From the NCBI GenBank assembly GCA_035628505.1, contig DASPJR010000065.1:1-41289 (forward strand): a stretch of 41,289 nucleotides of DNA, read 5' to 3'. The DNA is from DASPJR01 sp035628505 (GTDB lineage: Bacteria; Planctomycetota; SZUA-567; H5-PLA8). Below are positions 15,388 to 22,938 of the stretch, piece after piece; positions within the stretch are counted from its first letter, which is position 1; the number at the start of each line of letters is the position of its first letter. The notes under the pieces were generated by a model. That model was given only the letters and a program-made list of their open reading frames with translations. It searched no databases and had not been told where the DNA came from. Position numbers and translations under genes: made by a program.

Positions 15388-16080
15388 ATGCCATATCTGA
15401 TCATGCCGGCCTGTATGAGTGGTCCTGATATTTTGATTCTTCTTGCTGCAATCACGCTCGCACCAACAGGCCTCGTTTTTCTGACATATTGGCCCTACCG
15501 CTGGGCGATGAACGCTTTGGCATGCGGCCCACTCTTTGGAAAGCCGCTCGCGCTGTTTGCAGCTGCTATTGGAGGCGCAGTTCTTTGGATCGGAAGCGTG
15601 GCGGGGATCACGACATCGGTGATCAGCGCCGGCGGAAATGGCTTTGTAGCGCTCGCGATTGTTGGCGCTGTCGGCTCTCTCTGTTTTTTGGTGTTCATCA
15701 TCGCATGGTTGCTCCGGCCCAGGAGTCAAGTCTCAGCGCCGACAAATGGCAATGCAACGCCGCCCCTGCAGGTTTGGATGCAGGATCTAATTGTCGCGCT
15801 GCTCTGCTATGGAGCAGGGCTGACCATCATCTCAGCCGTAAACAATTTCGATCGCAATCGTGCCGACGAGGTTCTGCCTTACGCCATTTACCTGATGGTC
15901 GCCGGAACATTCGGTCTTCTCGCGGCTCTCGATGTCTCACGCCACAGCGAAGCCGGACAGCGCGCGCTGCCGCGCGCCGGCATTTTCGTCGGCATCTTCA
16001 CGCTTTTCCCGGTAGCTCTCCCCGTTGCGCTGCTCGCCTGGTGGCGCTGGCGGCGGGCGCTGACGCGCAGTGCGGTTTAG
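15388..16080 (+). CDS. Polytopic membrane protein of unknown function
   Basis: A 230-aa protein with about six hydrophobic segments: ILILLAAITLAPTGLVFL, LFAAAIGGAVLWIGSVAG, ALAIVGAVGSLCFLVFIIAW, LIVALLCYGAGLTIISAV, YAIYLMVAGTFGLLAAL, and GIFVGIFTLFPVALPVALL. The third is followed by a basic loop (LLRPRSQ) and the C-terminus is Arg-rich. ATG 15388 has CGGAG 9 nt upstream; an ATG at 15415 is possible but lacks one. No family is recognised, and there are no charged residues inside the helices that would suggest a transporter mechanism. It diverges from fmt and is followed by the repeat hairpin at 16.1 kb. Confidence 0.7.
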   Translation: MPYLIMPACMSGPDILILLAAITLAPTGLVFLTYWPYRWAMNALACGPLFGKPLALFAAAIGGAVLWIGSVAGITTSVISAGGNGFVALAIVGAVGSLCFLVFIIAWLLRPRSQVSAPTNGNATPPLQVWMQDLIVALLCYGAGLTIISAVNNFDRNRADEVLPYAIYLMVAGTFGLLAALDVSRHSEAGQRALPRAGIFVGIFTLFPVALPVALLAWWRWRRALTRSAV

Positions 16081-16090
16081 GTTCATTTCA

Positions 16091-16221
16091 CCGCAGAGAC
16101 GCTGAGGCGCGGGGGGGGAACAACAGGGTCTAGGGGCCAGGGTTCAGGGTTCAGAAAAAACGCAGACCCTGACCCCTGAACCCTAGACCCTCTTTCTCTG
16201 CGTGTCCGCGCCTCTGCGGGG
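16091..16221. repeat. Long imperfect inverted repeat with GGGTTCA-type heptads
   Basis: Two copies of a roughly 55-nt element face each other. The left arm begins CCGCAGAG (16091) and carries AGGGTCTAGGG then AGGGTTCAGGGTTCAG (to about 16154). The right arm, read as complement, begins CCGCAGAGGCGCGG (16220 inward) and carries AGGGTCTAGGGTTCAGG. The centre is A-rich (16155-16160). Repeats starting 'CACCGCAGAGACGC' and tracts of 'GGGTTCAGGG' are, to my knowledge, common non-coding interspersed repeats in environmental bacterial genomes. No reading frame here looks genuine. Confidence 0.7.
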
Positions 16222-16257
16222 AATAAAAAGCGGTTCCTGGCCGGCGTCTTAGCGGTT

Positions 16258-16293
16258 CAAAAAAAAACAGCGCGGACTTTTCAGTCCGCGCTG
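16258..16293 (-). terminator. Rho-independent terminator of the DUF1549-DUF1501 operon
   Basis: A perfect 10-bp stem CAGCGCGGAC/GTCCGCGCTG (16268-16293) with a 6-nt loop. On the minus strand it is followed by nine T (complement of 16259-16267). It lies 29 nt after the DUF1501 stop codon. Confidence 0.9.
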
Positions 16294-16322
16294 CTTTACT
16301 TCTGAAGAGTGTTCTTTCCAGA

Positions 16323-17657
16323 TCAGCCGAAGATGCCCGGGACCGGCTTGGCGCCGCGGTCGACGACCTGGATCGGGCGGCCGTCGGACGATTCGCGGAT
16401 CTTCGTCGCATCGATGCCGCAGGCTTCGCAGATCGAGTAGAAGAAGTCGGGAACCACGATGCCCTTGCCGTCGGCCGGCTCGTGACCGGAAGCGTTCGAC
16501 TTTCCGACCTGCGTGCCGCCCTTGACGCCGCCGCCGGCCAGACAGGCCGCGTAGCTGCGCGGGTAGTGATCGCGGCCAGCGCCGCCGTTGATGTCCGGCG
16601 TGCGGCCGAATTCACCGGCCCAGATGATCAGGGTCGATTCGAGCAGGCCGTCTGCAGCGAGCTCTTCAACCAGGCGCGCGAACGGCTGGTCGATCGTGGC
16701 ACACAGACCCTTGGCGGCCATGTCGATGTTGGCGTGCATGTCCCAGCCGCCCTGGTCGATTTCGATGAAGCGCACGCCGCCCTTGCTGATGAGCTGCTTG
16801 GCGACGTAGCAGGCGCGGGCGAAACCGCTGGTGCCGTACGCGGCGCACTTCTGCTGGTCTTCGCCGCGAATTTCGAACAGGCGCGACAGAGGCGAGCGGG
16901 ACAGCTTGATCGCACGCTCATAGGTCGACCAGTGTTCCTTGGCCAGCGGAGCGTTGTTCAGGCTGGCGTAGTACTGATCCAGGCCCTTGAGCAGCTCGCG
17001 GCGCTGATCGATGACGCTGTCGCCCATCGGGGCTTTCAGGTCCGGAATTCCCTGGCCGGCGCCGACTGAGAACGGACCATAGGCCGCACCATAGAAACCG
17101 GGGCCGCCGCCGCCGCCGTTGATCGCGACGTAGCTGGGCAGCTCGCTCATCGGACCGTCTTTGGCTTCAGCGCAGACGATCGAGCCGAGGCTCGGGAAGG
17201 CCACGCCGGACTGTTCGCGGTAGCCGGTGTGCATCAGGTGGCTGGCCTGGCCGTGATCGCCTTCGCGGGAGGTCATGCCTTTGATCACGCAGAGGTGTTT
17301 GCCCTGCTTGGCCAGCAGCGGGAGGCGCTCAGAGATCAGCACGCCGTCAGCGGCTTCGATAGCGCCCAGGCCGCCTGACTGCGGAGTGCCGGGCTTGGGA
17401 TCGAAGGTGTCGAGATGGCTGGGTCCGCCGCCCATCCACATGAGAATGACGTGCTTGGCCTTGCCCTTGGCCGGAACGTAGGCCGGACCGGCGGAAACGG
17501 GCTTATCTTTGCCGGCGGCTGCGGCCTTCTTGTCTTCGGCAGCCCAGGCAGCGGGAATGTAGTTGCGGCCGAGGGCGTAACCCAGTGATGCGGCCAGCGT
17601 GCTCTTGATCAAACCTCTGCGCGTTACAGGTCCCGGACAGGTTACTCGATAAGACAT
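16323..17657 (-). CDS. DUF1501 family protein, Tat-exported
   Basis: A 444-aa protein with a twin-arginine signal (TRRGLIKSTLAASLGYALG) and an AWAAE cleavage region. DUF1501 belongs to the alkaline-phosphatase/sulfatase-like fold; typical segments are VILMWMGGGPSHLDTFDPKP, REGDHGQASHLMHTGYR, FIEIDQGGWDMHANI and IIWAGEFGRTPDINGG. The His and Asp residues in these blocks are candidate metal ligands. ATG 17657 is preceded by GGGAGGG. It sits 112 nt downstream of the DUF1549/DUF1553 gene. These two families are habitual neighbours in planctomycetes, where they are thought to act together outside the cytoplasm, perhaps in polysaccharide use. Exact chemistry is unknown. Confidence 0.9.
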   Translation of the reverse strand: MSYRVTCPGPVTRRGLIKSTLAASLGYALGRNYIPAAWAAEDKKAAAAGKDKPVSAGPAYVPAKGKAKHVILMWMGGGPSHLDTFDPKPGTPQSGGLGAIEAADGVLISERLPLLAKQGKHLCVIKGMTSREGDHGQASHLMHTGYREQSGVAFPSLGSIVCAEAKDGPMSELPSYVAINGGGGGPGFYGAAYGPFSVGAGQGIPDLKAPMGDSVIDQRRELLKGLDQYYASLNNAPLAKEHWSTYERAIKLSRSPLSRLFEIRGEDQQKCAAYGTSGFARACYVAKQLISKGGVRFIEIDQGGWDMHANIDMAAKGLCATIDQPFARLVEELAADGLLESTLIIWAGEFGRTPDINGGAGRDHYPRSYAACLAGGGVKGGTQVGKSNASGHEPADGKGIVVPDFFYSICEACGIDATKIRESSDGRPIQVVDRGAKPVPGIFG

Positions 17658-17769
17658 TTTTCAGACCCTCCCTTTTCTCTGTGCCGGCTGACCTGCCAGC
17701 AGTGCCGTCCTCGGTTGTGCAGCGGTTTCCCCGCTACGTGTGCCGCCGAGTCGGCGGCCTAGCAAAACG

Positions 17770-20154
17770 TTAGTGAATCGTCACAAATTCCGCGGAATTG
17801 AGTAGAACCCACATCACACCTTCCATCCCGGCCTTGCCTCCGGCGAAGGAAGCAAAAGCATTGCTTTCCGGTCCTTGCGGCGGGCGGCCCAGACAGGCGG
17901 CGAAGACGTACACCATGTCGCCCTGTCCTTTCTTCTGCAGCCGTGCCACGCCATTTCTGATTGAGCGGTTCATAAAGTCCGAGTGCATCATCATCAGGGC
18001 CTGCGCTACCGTGCCTTCGAACTGCAGCTTGCCAGCCCTATCTTCTGCAGTGGACGTATTAATGAAGCGCTGCATTAGACCGTAAAATTCATTCACGTCC
18101 TGATTCATCATCTCCATCTTGCCTTCGGTCATCGCCTGATCGCGGCTGCGCAGACCGGCCAGCAGAGCCTTGGACTTCTCTTCACCCCCGGTGGCCTTCT
18201 GGATAGCCATGAACAGCATCTCAGGAGTCATCGGGCGCACTTCAGCGCGGGCGGCATAGCGCACGGCCTTGTTGCGGTCGATCTTGGAGGAGTCGCCGTT
18301 GGCGGCGCGCTGGTAGGCGCGGGTGTTGGCGATGATCATGCACAGGCGTTTCCAGTCGCGGCCTGAAGCGGTGAAGTCGTCGGCCAGGATTTTCATGACT
18401 TCCGGGTGTGACGCCGGGTTCTTCGGGCGGATGTCGTCAACTGGTTCGACCAGGCCGTAGCCGAACATCGCGCGCCAGATGCGGTTGACAGCGGACTGCG
18501 CAAACTTTTCGTTCTTCGGATCGGTCATCCAGCTGGCCAGAGCGTGACGATACTGCAGGCCCAGATTGCCGTCGGCGCCAGCCTTGGTGCCACCCATCAT
18601 GCCCATTCCCATCATGCCGTCCATGCCCATGCCTTTGTCCATGGCCATGTCCTTGCCCTTCATGTCGCCCTTCTTGTCCATGGCCATGTCTTTGCCATCA
18701 GGCTTCTTCATGTCGCCCTTCATGTCCTTGCCGGAACCCTTCTTCAGGTCGCCGCCGAGGTCCTTCTTCGGGGCCGTCGCGGTGAATACCGGGCCATCAA
18801 GAGCCTTCGGGGGCAGGCGCAGATCACCCTGGGGCGGATCGTAGCGGCCGCCGCCGTTCTTCTCATTCTGATCGGTCAGAACGTGCCAGGCCTTGGTTAC
18901 GCGCATGGGATCCTTGGGATCTTCGCGCAGTTCGCGGCGTTCGCTGCGGGTGTTGGCCAGGAAGGCGGCGAAGCCCCAGAAGTCCTGCTGCGACCACTTG
19001 TCGAAGGGATGATCGTGGCACTGCGCGCAGGCGATACGCGCACCCAGGAAGCTCTGCGTCAAGTGGCCGATCGTGTTCGGCAGCGTGTCGTCCATGTGGT
19101 AAGTCAGGTAGTTGACCGGACCATTCTTGTCGTTTTCGCCCGTGGCTGTCAGGATCTGGGTGACGATCTTGTCGAAGCCGACGTTCTTTTCGAACTGTTC
19201 ACGCAGCCAGGACTTGAACGGCGCAATCTTCACTTCCGGATTGTCGCGTGTGCGGCGGCCGAGCAGGATCACGGTCCAGAACGTGGCGAAGTGGTCGGCG
19301 AAATCCGGGCGATTCACCAGTTCTTCAATCTTCTTGTAGCGCTTCTCTCCGCCGCTGCCCGCACGGTAGAACTCGATGACTTCTTCCGGGCTGGGAATCT
19401 GGCCGGTCAGGTCCAGCGAGACGCGGCGCAGGAACGTCGGATCGTCGCACAGGGGAGCGGTCTTGATGCCCATGTCGGCGAGATTGATTTCGATAGCGTT
19501 ATCAATGGCCGCGGCAACTTCTTTGATCGGAGCCAGGTAGCCCTGCTCAGAGGCCTTGAATGCAACCTTTTCAGGTGCCTTGTACGGTGTGCCGTCAACT
19601 GGGCCGCTCGATGCCGAGCTGCTTCCACCCGAACCGAGGCCGGCGGCAGCGGCGGCGTTCACTGTTGGAGCGGCGCCGGCCATGCCTTTGACGAATTTGA
19701 TGCGGTCGGTGAGTGCTGCTCCGAGCGTCTGGCTGGCCTGGGCGGCCAGATCGAGCGCTTCATCGGCTTTTTCGCGGAGCTCATTGGCCATACAGAAGTC
19801 GGCGACGATCAGCGCGCGCTTCGCATCACCGTGCACGCAGTTCTTGCCAATACCGGCGATCTCATTGACAGCCACTTTCTCCCAGTTCTGCGGGAAAGGG
19901 TTGCCCTGCACTTTGACGGTCAGCATCTTGGCATCAGCGCCGACCAGCTCGACTTTCTGCAGCGAGCCAAACAGCGTGACCCATACTTCCGTCTTCTTGG
20001 CCTTCGCGGCCTCAGCCACCATCTTCTTCATGGCTTCAAGCGCGGCGGCCTTGTCAGGCGGCGCGAAGTCGGCGGCGCGGGAGGATATGGCGGCAAGCGC
20101 CAGAATGCAGATTGCGGTCATGGTCCTGACTGCGCTTCGAACGGTGCGATCCAT
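17770..20154 (-). CDS. DUF1549/DUF1553 secreted protein with Met-rich insert
   Basis: A 794-aa protein. Signal peptide at residues 1-28 (TMTAICILALAAISSRAAD). Residues about 30-165 form a region I cannot assign, beginning with a Lys/Ala helix. A low-complexity Ala/Ser/Gly linker follows. DUF1549 spans about 200-400, with FLRRVSLDLTGQIPSPEE and the hallmark CAQCHDHPFDKW (about 373), a CxxCH that could bind haem. An insert at about 465-523 is built of KDM, GDM, AMDK and GMGMDGMMGMGMMGG units. DUF1553 follows, starting ALASWMTDPKNEKFAQSAVNR and FGYGLVEPVDDIRP. The usual N-terminal cytochrome-like PSCyt1 domain is absent. The start at 20154 has GGGAGGG 7 nt upstream. First gene of an operon with DUF1501. 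Confidence 0.9.
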   Translation of the reverse strand: MDRTVRSAVRTMTAICILALAAISSRAADFAPPDKAAALEAMKKMVAEAAKAKKTEVWVTLFGSLQKVELVGADAKMLTVKVQGNPFPQNWEKVAVNEIAGIGKNCVHGDAKRALIVADFCMANELREKADEALDLAAQASQTLGAALTDRIKFVKGMAGAAPTVNAAAAAGLGSGGSSSASSGPVDGTPYKAPEKVAFKASEQGYLAPIKEVAAAIDNAIEINLADMGIKTAPLCDDPTFLRRVSLDLTGQIPSPEEVIEFYRAGSGGEKRYKKIEELVNRPDFADHFATFWTVILLGRRTRDNPEVKIAPFKSWLREQFEKNVGFDKIVTQILTATGENDKNGPVNYLTYHMDDTLPNTIGHLTQSFLGARIACAQCHDHPFDKWSQQDFWGFAAFLANTRSERRELREDPKDPMRVTKAWHVLTDQNEKNGGGRYDPPQGDLRLPPKALDGPVFTATAPKKDLGGDLKKGSGKDMKGDMKKPDGKDMAMDKKGDMKGKDMAMDKGMGMDGMMGMGMMGGTKAGADGNLGLQYRHALASWMTDPKNEKFAQSAVNRIWRAMFGYGLVEPVDDIRPKNPASHPEVMKILADDFTASGRDWKRLCMIIANTRAYQRAANGDSSKIDRNKAVRYAARAEVRPMTPEMLFMAIQKATGGEEKSKALLAGLRSRDQAMTEGKMEMMNQDVNEFYGLMQRFINTSTAEDRAGKLQFEGTVAQALMMMHSDFMNRSIRNGVARLQKKGQGDMVYVFAACLGRPPQGPESNAFASFAGGKAGMEGVMWVLLNSAEFVTIH

Positions 20155-20477
20155 TCCAATTCCCTCCCAAGGCGTCCGCCAGCTTGATAACTGGCCCTGC
20201 TGCGATGCGCGACTCTTAACGGCTGCTCATTAAGGTGAGTCGCTTGAGATGATCGGCCTACTGCACGAATCCTGTCGTTGAGTCTTTCCTGAACTTACGA
20301 AGGTTTAAGGGCTCAAATTATTAGAATCATTAGCTTCAAAATTCGAAATGTTATGGCAACTTGCGAATGCACAATATGTGGGAAAGAAGCTCTAAAAGCA
20401 ACGCACAATGTATAAAAAAAGAAGCACTGCCCATGCAGTGCTCCTCTTCATACGATAACATCCTGATATATTTGAGT
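20155..20477. other. 323-nt intergenic region upstream of the DUF1549 operon
   Basis: It holds the leader and presumably the promoter of the DUF1549 gene; the AT-rich stretch 20290-20420 is the likely place, but I find no convincing -35/-10 pair. It also contains the pirin terminator at 20414-20444. No reading frame with a ribosome site and no tRNA-like fold is visible. Confidence 0.5.
20414..20444 (-). terminator. Rho-independent terminator after the DoxX-pirin unit
   Basis: On the minus strand AGCACTGC, a 4-nt loop and GCAGTGCT (20423-20442) are followed by TC and seven T (complement of 20414-20420). It starts 33 nt after the pirin stop codon. Confidence 0.85.
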
Positions 20478-21170
20478 TTACGCTAAGTCAAACAGCAGAA
20501 CCTCAGCGCCGCCTTCGGTCTCAAAAGTCAGTTTGGTCTCGCCTTCGACAGATGCTCCGTCGCCCTGCTGTAGGGGCTTACCGTTCAAGATCGTTTCCGC
20601 TTTGAGCACCTGAACCCAGGCATAACGCCCTAATTCCAGCGGAAGATCCTGCTTTTCGCCCGCCTTAATACGCAGGATCGCAACGCGCGCATCCTGATTG
20701 ATCTTTAGCGAGCCGTCACGCGCATCCGGCGACGCAATGAACTGCAGGCCGGCTTTTTCAGTGCCGAAGCTCTTGTCTCCATAGCCTGGCGTCAGCCCCC
20801 GCTTTTGCGGCTTAATCCAGATCTGCGTTAGATGGACGGGTCTGGTCTTCGAATGATTGAACTCGCTGTGCGTGATGCCTGATCCGGCGGTCATCACCTG
20901 CACGTCGCCGGCATTGAGCACTGCGCCATTGCCCATGCTGTCGCGGTGTTCCAGCGCGCCATCGATGACGTAGGTGATGATCTCCATATCGCGGTGGGGA
21001 TGGGTGCCAAATCCTTCTCCCGGAGCGATGATGTCTTCGTTGATCACACGCAGATCGCGGTAGCCCATGTGCCGCGGATCGAAGTAATCGGCAAACGAGA
21101 ACGTGTGGTACGTGTCCAGCCAGCCGTGATCGGCATGGCCACGTTCGTTGCTGCGGCGTAAAGTGATCAT
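20478..21170 (-). CDS. Pirin family protein (YhhW-type cupin)
   Basis: A 230-aa two-cupin protein. The N-terminal pirin motif is complete: GWLDTYHTFSFADYFDP, then metal ligands in FGTHPHRDMEIITYV and the later His and Glu in GSGITHSEFNHS. Bacterial relatives such as YhhW are metal-dependent and can oxidise quercetin. Others act as redox-sensing regulatory partners. AAAGGA lies 8 nt before ATG 21170. It follows doxX by 75 nt on the same strand and precedes a terminator, so it is probably the last gene of the MarR-controlled unit. Confidence 0.9.
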   Translation of the reverse strand: MITLRRSNERGHADHGWLDTYHTFSFADYFDPRHMGYRDLRVINEDIIAPGEGFGTHPHRDMEIITYVIDGALEHRDSMGNGAVLNAGDVQVMTAGSGITHSEFNHSKTRPVHLTQIWIKPQKRGLTPGYGDKSFGTEKAGLQFIASPDARDGSLKINQDARVAILRIKAGEKQDLPLELGRYAWVQVLKAETILNGKPLQQGDGASVEGETKLTFETEGGAEVLLFDLA

Positions 21171-21245
21171 CAGTATTGTCCTTTCCGTAGCGGTCCTGCT
21201 ACCTCACTGCCGCTAGTGCTCACGTCCGGCGCCTGGCACCAGCTG

Positions 21246-21692
21246 TTAGTTCACTGCCAGTCGCGTTTGTCCGTCAGCGGCCGCAGTGTTCCTGCTGCCA
21301 AACAGAATTGAATCCAGCGAAAAGCGTCCGGGCCCGGCCATCAGAAGAAGAAAGGCGATGGCAAAGTAGACGGTCGCCAGTTCGTAGCCTCCGACGAACG
21401 GATCCCCTTTAGAAATATGCGTAAAGGCGGCCACGGCCATCGTGGCCAGCAGACCCAGACAGGCCAGCGGCGTCAGCAATCCAAGCACCCACGCCAGACC
21501 GCCGCCGAATTCGGAGATTGCCGCAAGCGCCTGGAAAATTCCTGGAACGGACGCGTTCGGTCCCATCCAGCCCATTGGATTCTGAATCTTGCCCCAGCCG
21601 TGCAGCATAAAGGCCACGCCGGCTACCAGGCGCAGCAGGAGCAGCCCGGTCGAAACGCGCGCATCCACGTCCTTGTACAGGTATTTGATCAT
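21246..21692 (-). CDS. DoxX family membrane protein
   Basis: A 148-aa four-helix membrane protein. The DoxX pattern is clear: STGLLLLRLVAGVAFMLHGW at the first helix, the conserved KIQNPMGW loop, ISEFGGGLAWVLGLLTPLA, and a C-terminal helix YFAIAFLLLMAGPGRFSLD. DoxX proteins are often linked to thiol, quinone or oxidative stress and respiratory functions. ATG 21692 is preceded by AAGGAG. An 18-bp palindrome matching the one in the marR promoter lies 23 nt upstream, so this gene is probably repressed by the neighbouring MarR protein. Confidence 0.9.
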   Translation of the reverse strand: MIKYLYKDVDARVSTGLLLLRLVAGVAFMLHGWGKIQNPMGWMGPNASVPGIFQALAAISEFGGGLAWVLGLLTPLACLGLLATMAVAAFTHISKGDPFVGGYELATVYFAIAFLLLMAGPGRFSLDSILFGSRNTAAADGQTRLAVN

Positions 21693-21712
21693 GGTCTTTT
21701 TTCTCCTTCAAA

Positions 21713-21741
21713 ATTAGTCGTGATAACGACTATTTTGCCAA
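21713..21741 (-). promoter_or_regulatory. Candidate doxX promoter overlapping the operator
   Basis: On the minus strand TTGGCA (21736-21741) and ACTAAT (21713-21718) are 17 bp apart. The -10 match is weak, but the geometry places the operator between the boxes exactly as at marR. Confidence 0.35.
21715..21732. promoter_or_regulatory. MarR-type operator upstream of doxX
   Basis: TAGTCGT-GATA-ACGACTA: a perfect 7-bp inverted repeat with a 4-nt centre. Its half sites recur at 22229-22246 in the marR promoter with one mismatch. Shared palindromes in front of a MarR gene and its neighbour are the normal sign of autoregulation plus control of a target operon. Confidence 0.75.
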
Positions 21742-21750
21742 AATAAAAAC

Positions 21751-22218
21751 CTACTCCGCCGCTTCCCGCGCGGCCTCCAGCAGTTCGATCAGCTTCTTTA
21801 AACGGGACTCTCCCAAATGCCCCAACTGCCTGCGGTGCTGCTCCAGCAGCGGTCCATCCATCTCCGCCGCAAGCCGCGCGCCCTTTGCCGTGACGCGCAC
21901 CGTCACCACGCGGCGGTCTTTCTCGCTCCGTCCGCGCAGCACCAGGCCGCGGTCAACCATGCGATCGATCAGGCGCGTGATATCCGGATCTTTATGAATC
22001 AGGCGCTCTGCAATTTCGCCACACGCAAGCCCGCTCTCGCCGGCGCCGCGCAGGATGCGCAGCACGTTGTACTGTGTGGGTGTCAAGTCGGCGGGCTTGA
22101 GCACTTCTGCAGCGGCGCGTTGCAGGACCTCCGCCGTGAAAACAATGTTCAAAACGGCTTCCACTTCCAAGCTCGCAAAAGGCTTCGTCTGCTTGATTTC
22201 GTCTCTCAGCTTGCTCAT
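21751..22218 (-). CDS. MarR family transcriptional regulator
   Basis: A 155-aa winged-helix repressor. Family features: helices LTPTQYNVLRILRGAG and LACGEIAERLIHKDPDITRLIDRM, then the wing GLVLRGRSEKDRRVVTVRVTAKG. It probably senses an electrophile, phenolic compound or oxidant, judged from its DoxX and pirin neighbours; there is one sequence-level hint against Cys sensing, as no Cys other than in the recognition region (SGLACGE) is present. There is no Shine-Dalgarno before ATG 22218, and the -10 box ends 6 nt upstream, so the transcript is probably leaderless. The 18-bp operator between -35 and -10 predicts autorepression. Confidence 0.92.
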   Translation of the reverse strand: MSKLRDEIKQTKPFASLEVEAVLNIVFTAEVLQRAAAEVLKPADLTPTQYNVLRILRGAGESGLACGEIAERLIHKDPDITRLIDRMVDRGLVLRGRSEKDRRVVTVRVTAKGARLAAEMDGPLLEQHRRQLGHLGESRLKKLIELLEAAREAAE

Positions 22219-22224
22219 GCCAAA

Positions 22225-22253
22225 AGAATACTCGTTATAACGACTATTGTCAA
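22225..22253 (-). promoter_or_regulatory. marR promoter, leaderless geometry
   Basis: On the minus strand TTGACA (22248-22253; perfect) and TATTCT (22225-22230; 4/6) are 17 bp apart. Six nucleotides separate the -10 box from the ATG, placing the transcription start at the start codon. Confidence 0.7.
22229..22246. promoter_or_regulatory. MarR-type operator within the marR promoter
   Basis: TACTCGT-TATA-ACGACTA fills the spacer between the marR promoter boxes and overlaps the -10 box. The core TCGTTATAACGA is a perfect 12-bp palindrome. It matches the doxX operator in 15 of 18 positions or better in the half sites. Confidence 0.75.
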
Positions 22254-22287
22254 CAACGATATTTAGTTCGGCCCGTTTTTATTCGTA

Positions 22288-22899
22288 TCACAAACCGGAA
22301 GCGCGCTTCATCAATGCGGCCGTTTCACGTGCGGCCGCATCGGAGCTCTGCTCCAGAGCAGCGATGACGCTGGGGATGTCTTTGGGACGGTTCTGGCTGA
22401 GCTTGAATTTTCCTTCGACCTTCGTGATCTCAATCTCAAAGGCGACGATCTGCGGCATGAGCTTCCTTAAAAACTCCTCGTCGGCCTGCCAGGGCTTTGC
22501 AAATGAGGACTCATAGAAGCGAACCATCTTTACGAGCAGTTCGTGAACCGCGCTTGCCTCTTCAATGAGGCTTGCACGTCCGCTGGCGTGCACGGCGGCA
22601 TAGTTCCACGTCGGCACGCTGGGCTGTGTCTGGTACCACGACGGCGAGATATACGCGTGCGGGCCGTGAAAGATTGCAAGCGTGTCCGCGCCTGCGGCCA
22701 GAGTCTTCCAATGTTCGTTGGCGCGCGCCACATGCCCGACCAGCCTGCCGAGGCGTCCGCCATCTTCAATCAGCAACGGCACATGGCTGACCGCGCACTC
22801 CTTTCCGTGCGGCGTCACGAGGGTCGCGAAACTGTGCTGGCGCATGAACGCGTGCAGCGTGGGCAGGTCATCGACGTTAAAGGCCGCAGGGATGTACAT
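22288..22899 (-). CDS. FMN-binding negative transcriptional regulator-like protein (PaiB family)
   Basis: A 203-aa split-barrel flavin-type protein of the PaiB/FMN_bind_2 family. Typical blocks are MYIPAAFNVDD, VSHVPLLIE, LVGHVARANEHWK, AIFHGPHAYISPSWY and PTWNYAAVHASGRA. Bacillus PaiB is a negative regulator of sporulation and protease genes, but most homologues are uncharacterised and may be flavin or haem oxidoreductases. No Shine-Dalgarno precedes the ATG; the promoter's -10 box ends 6 nt before it. It lies upstream of marR, with marR's own promoter in between, so the two are likely separate units. Confidence 0.88.
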   Translation of the reverse strand: MYIPAAFNVDDLPTLHAFMRQHSFATLVTPHGKECAVSHVPLLIEDGGRLGRLVGHVARANEHWKTLAAGADTLAIFHGPHAYISPSWYQTQPSVPTWNYAAVHASGRASLIEEASAVHELLVKMVRFYESSFAKPWQADEEFLRKLMPQIVAFEIEITKVEGKFKLSQNRPKDIPSVIAALEQSSDAAARETAALMKRASGL

Positions 22900-22905
22900 G
22901 CGGCC

Positions 22906-22934
22906 AAGCTAGCAGGCTTAAGACGAACACGCAA
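22906..22934 (-). promoter_or_regulatory. Candidate promoter of the PaiB-like gene, leaderless geometry
   Basis: On the minus strand TTGCGT (22929-22934) and TAGCTT (22906-22911) are 17 bp apart, with 6 nt to the ATG. Individual box matches are only 3/6. The value lies in the same -10-to-start spacing as at marR and thrC. Confidence 0.35.
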
Positions 22935-22938
22935 GAAT

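Noticed and set aside
15274..15729. 152-codon N-terminal extension of fmt
   Set aside because: The family starts at MRIIFAGTP; the extension has a Cys/Arg/Asp-rich antisense composition, overlaps a divergent membrane gene and the fmt promoter.
16151..16615. Minus-strand frame of 154 codons across the repeat hairpin
   Set aside because: It runs through a terminator and a non-coding repeat, and overlaps the DUF1501 3' end in another frame.
18544..20187. Plus-strand frame of 547 codons opposite the DUF1549/1553 gene
   Set aside because: Shadow of a conserved gene; composition (Ala, His, Val, Arg) is typical of antisense frames.
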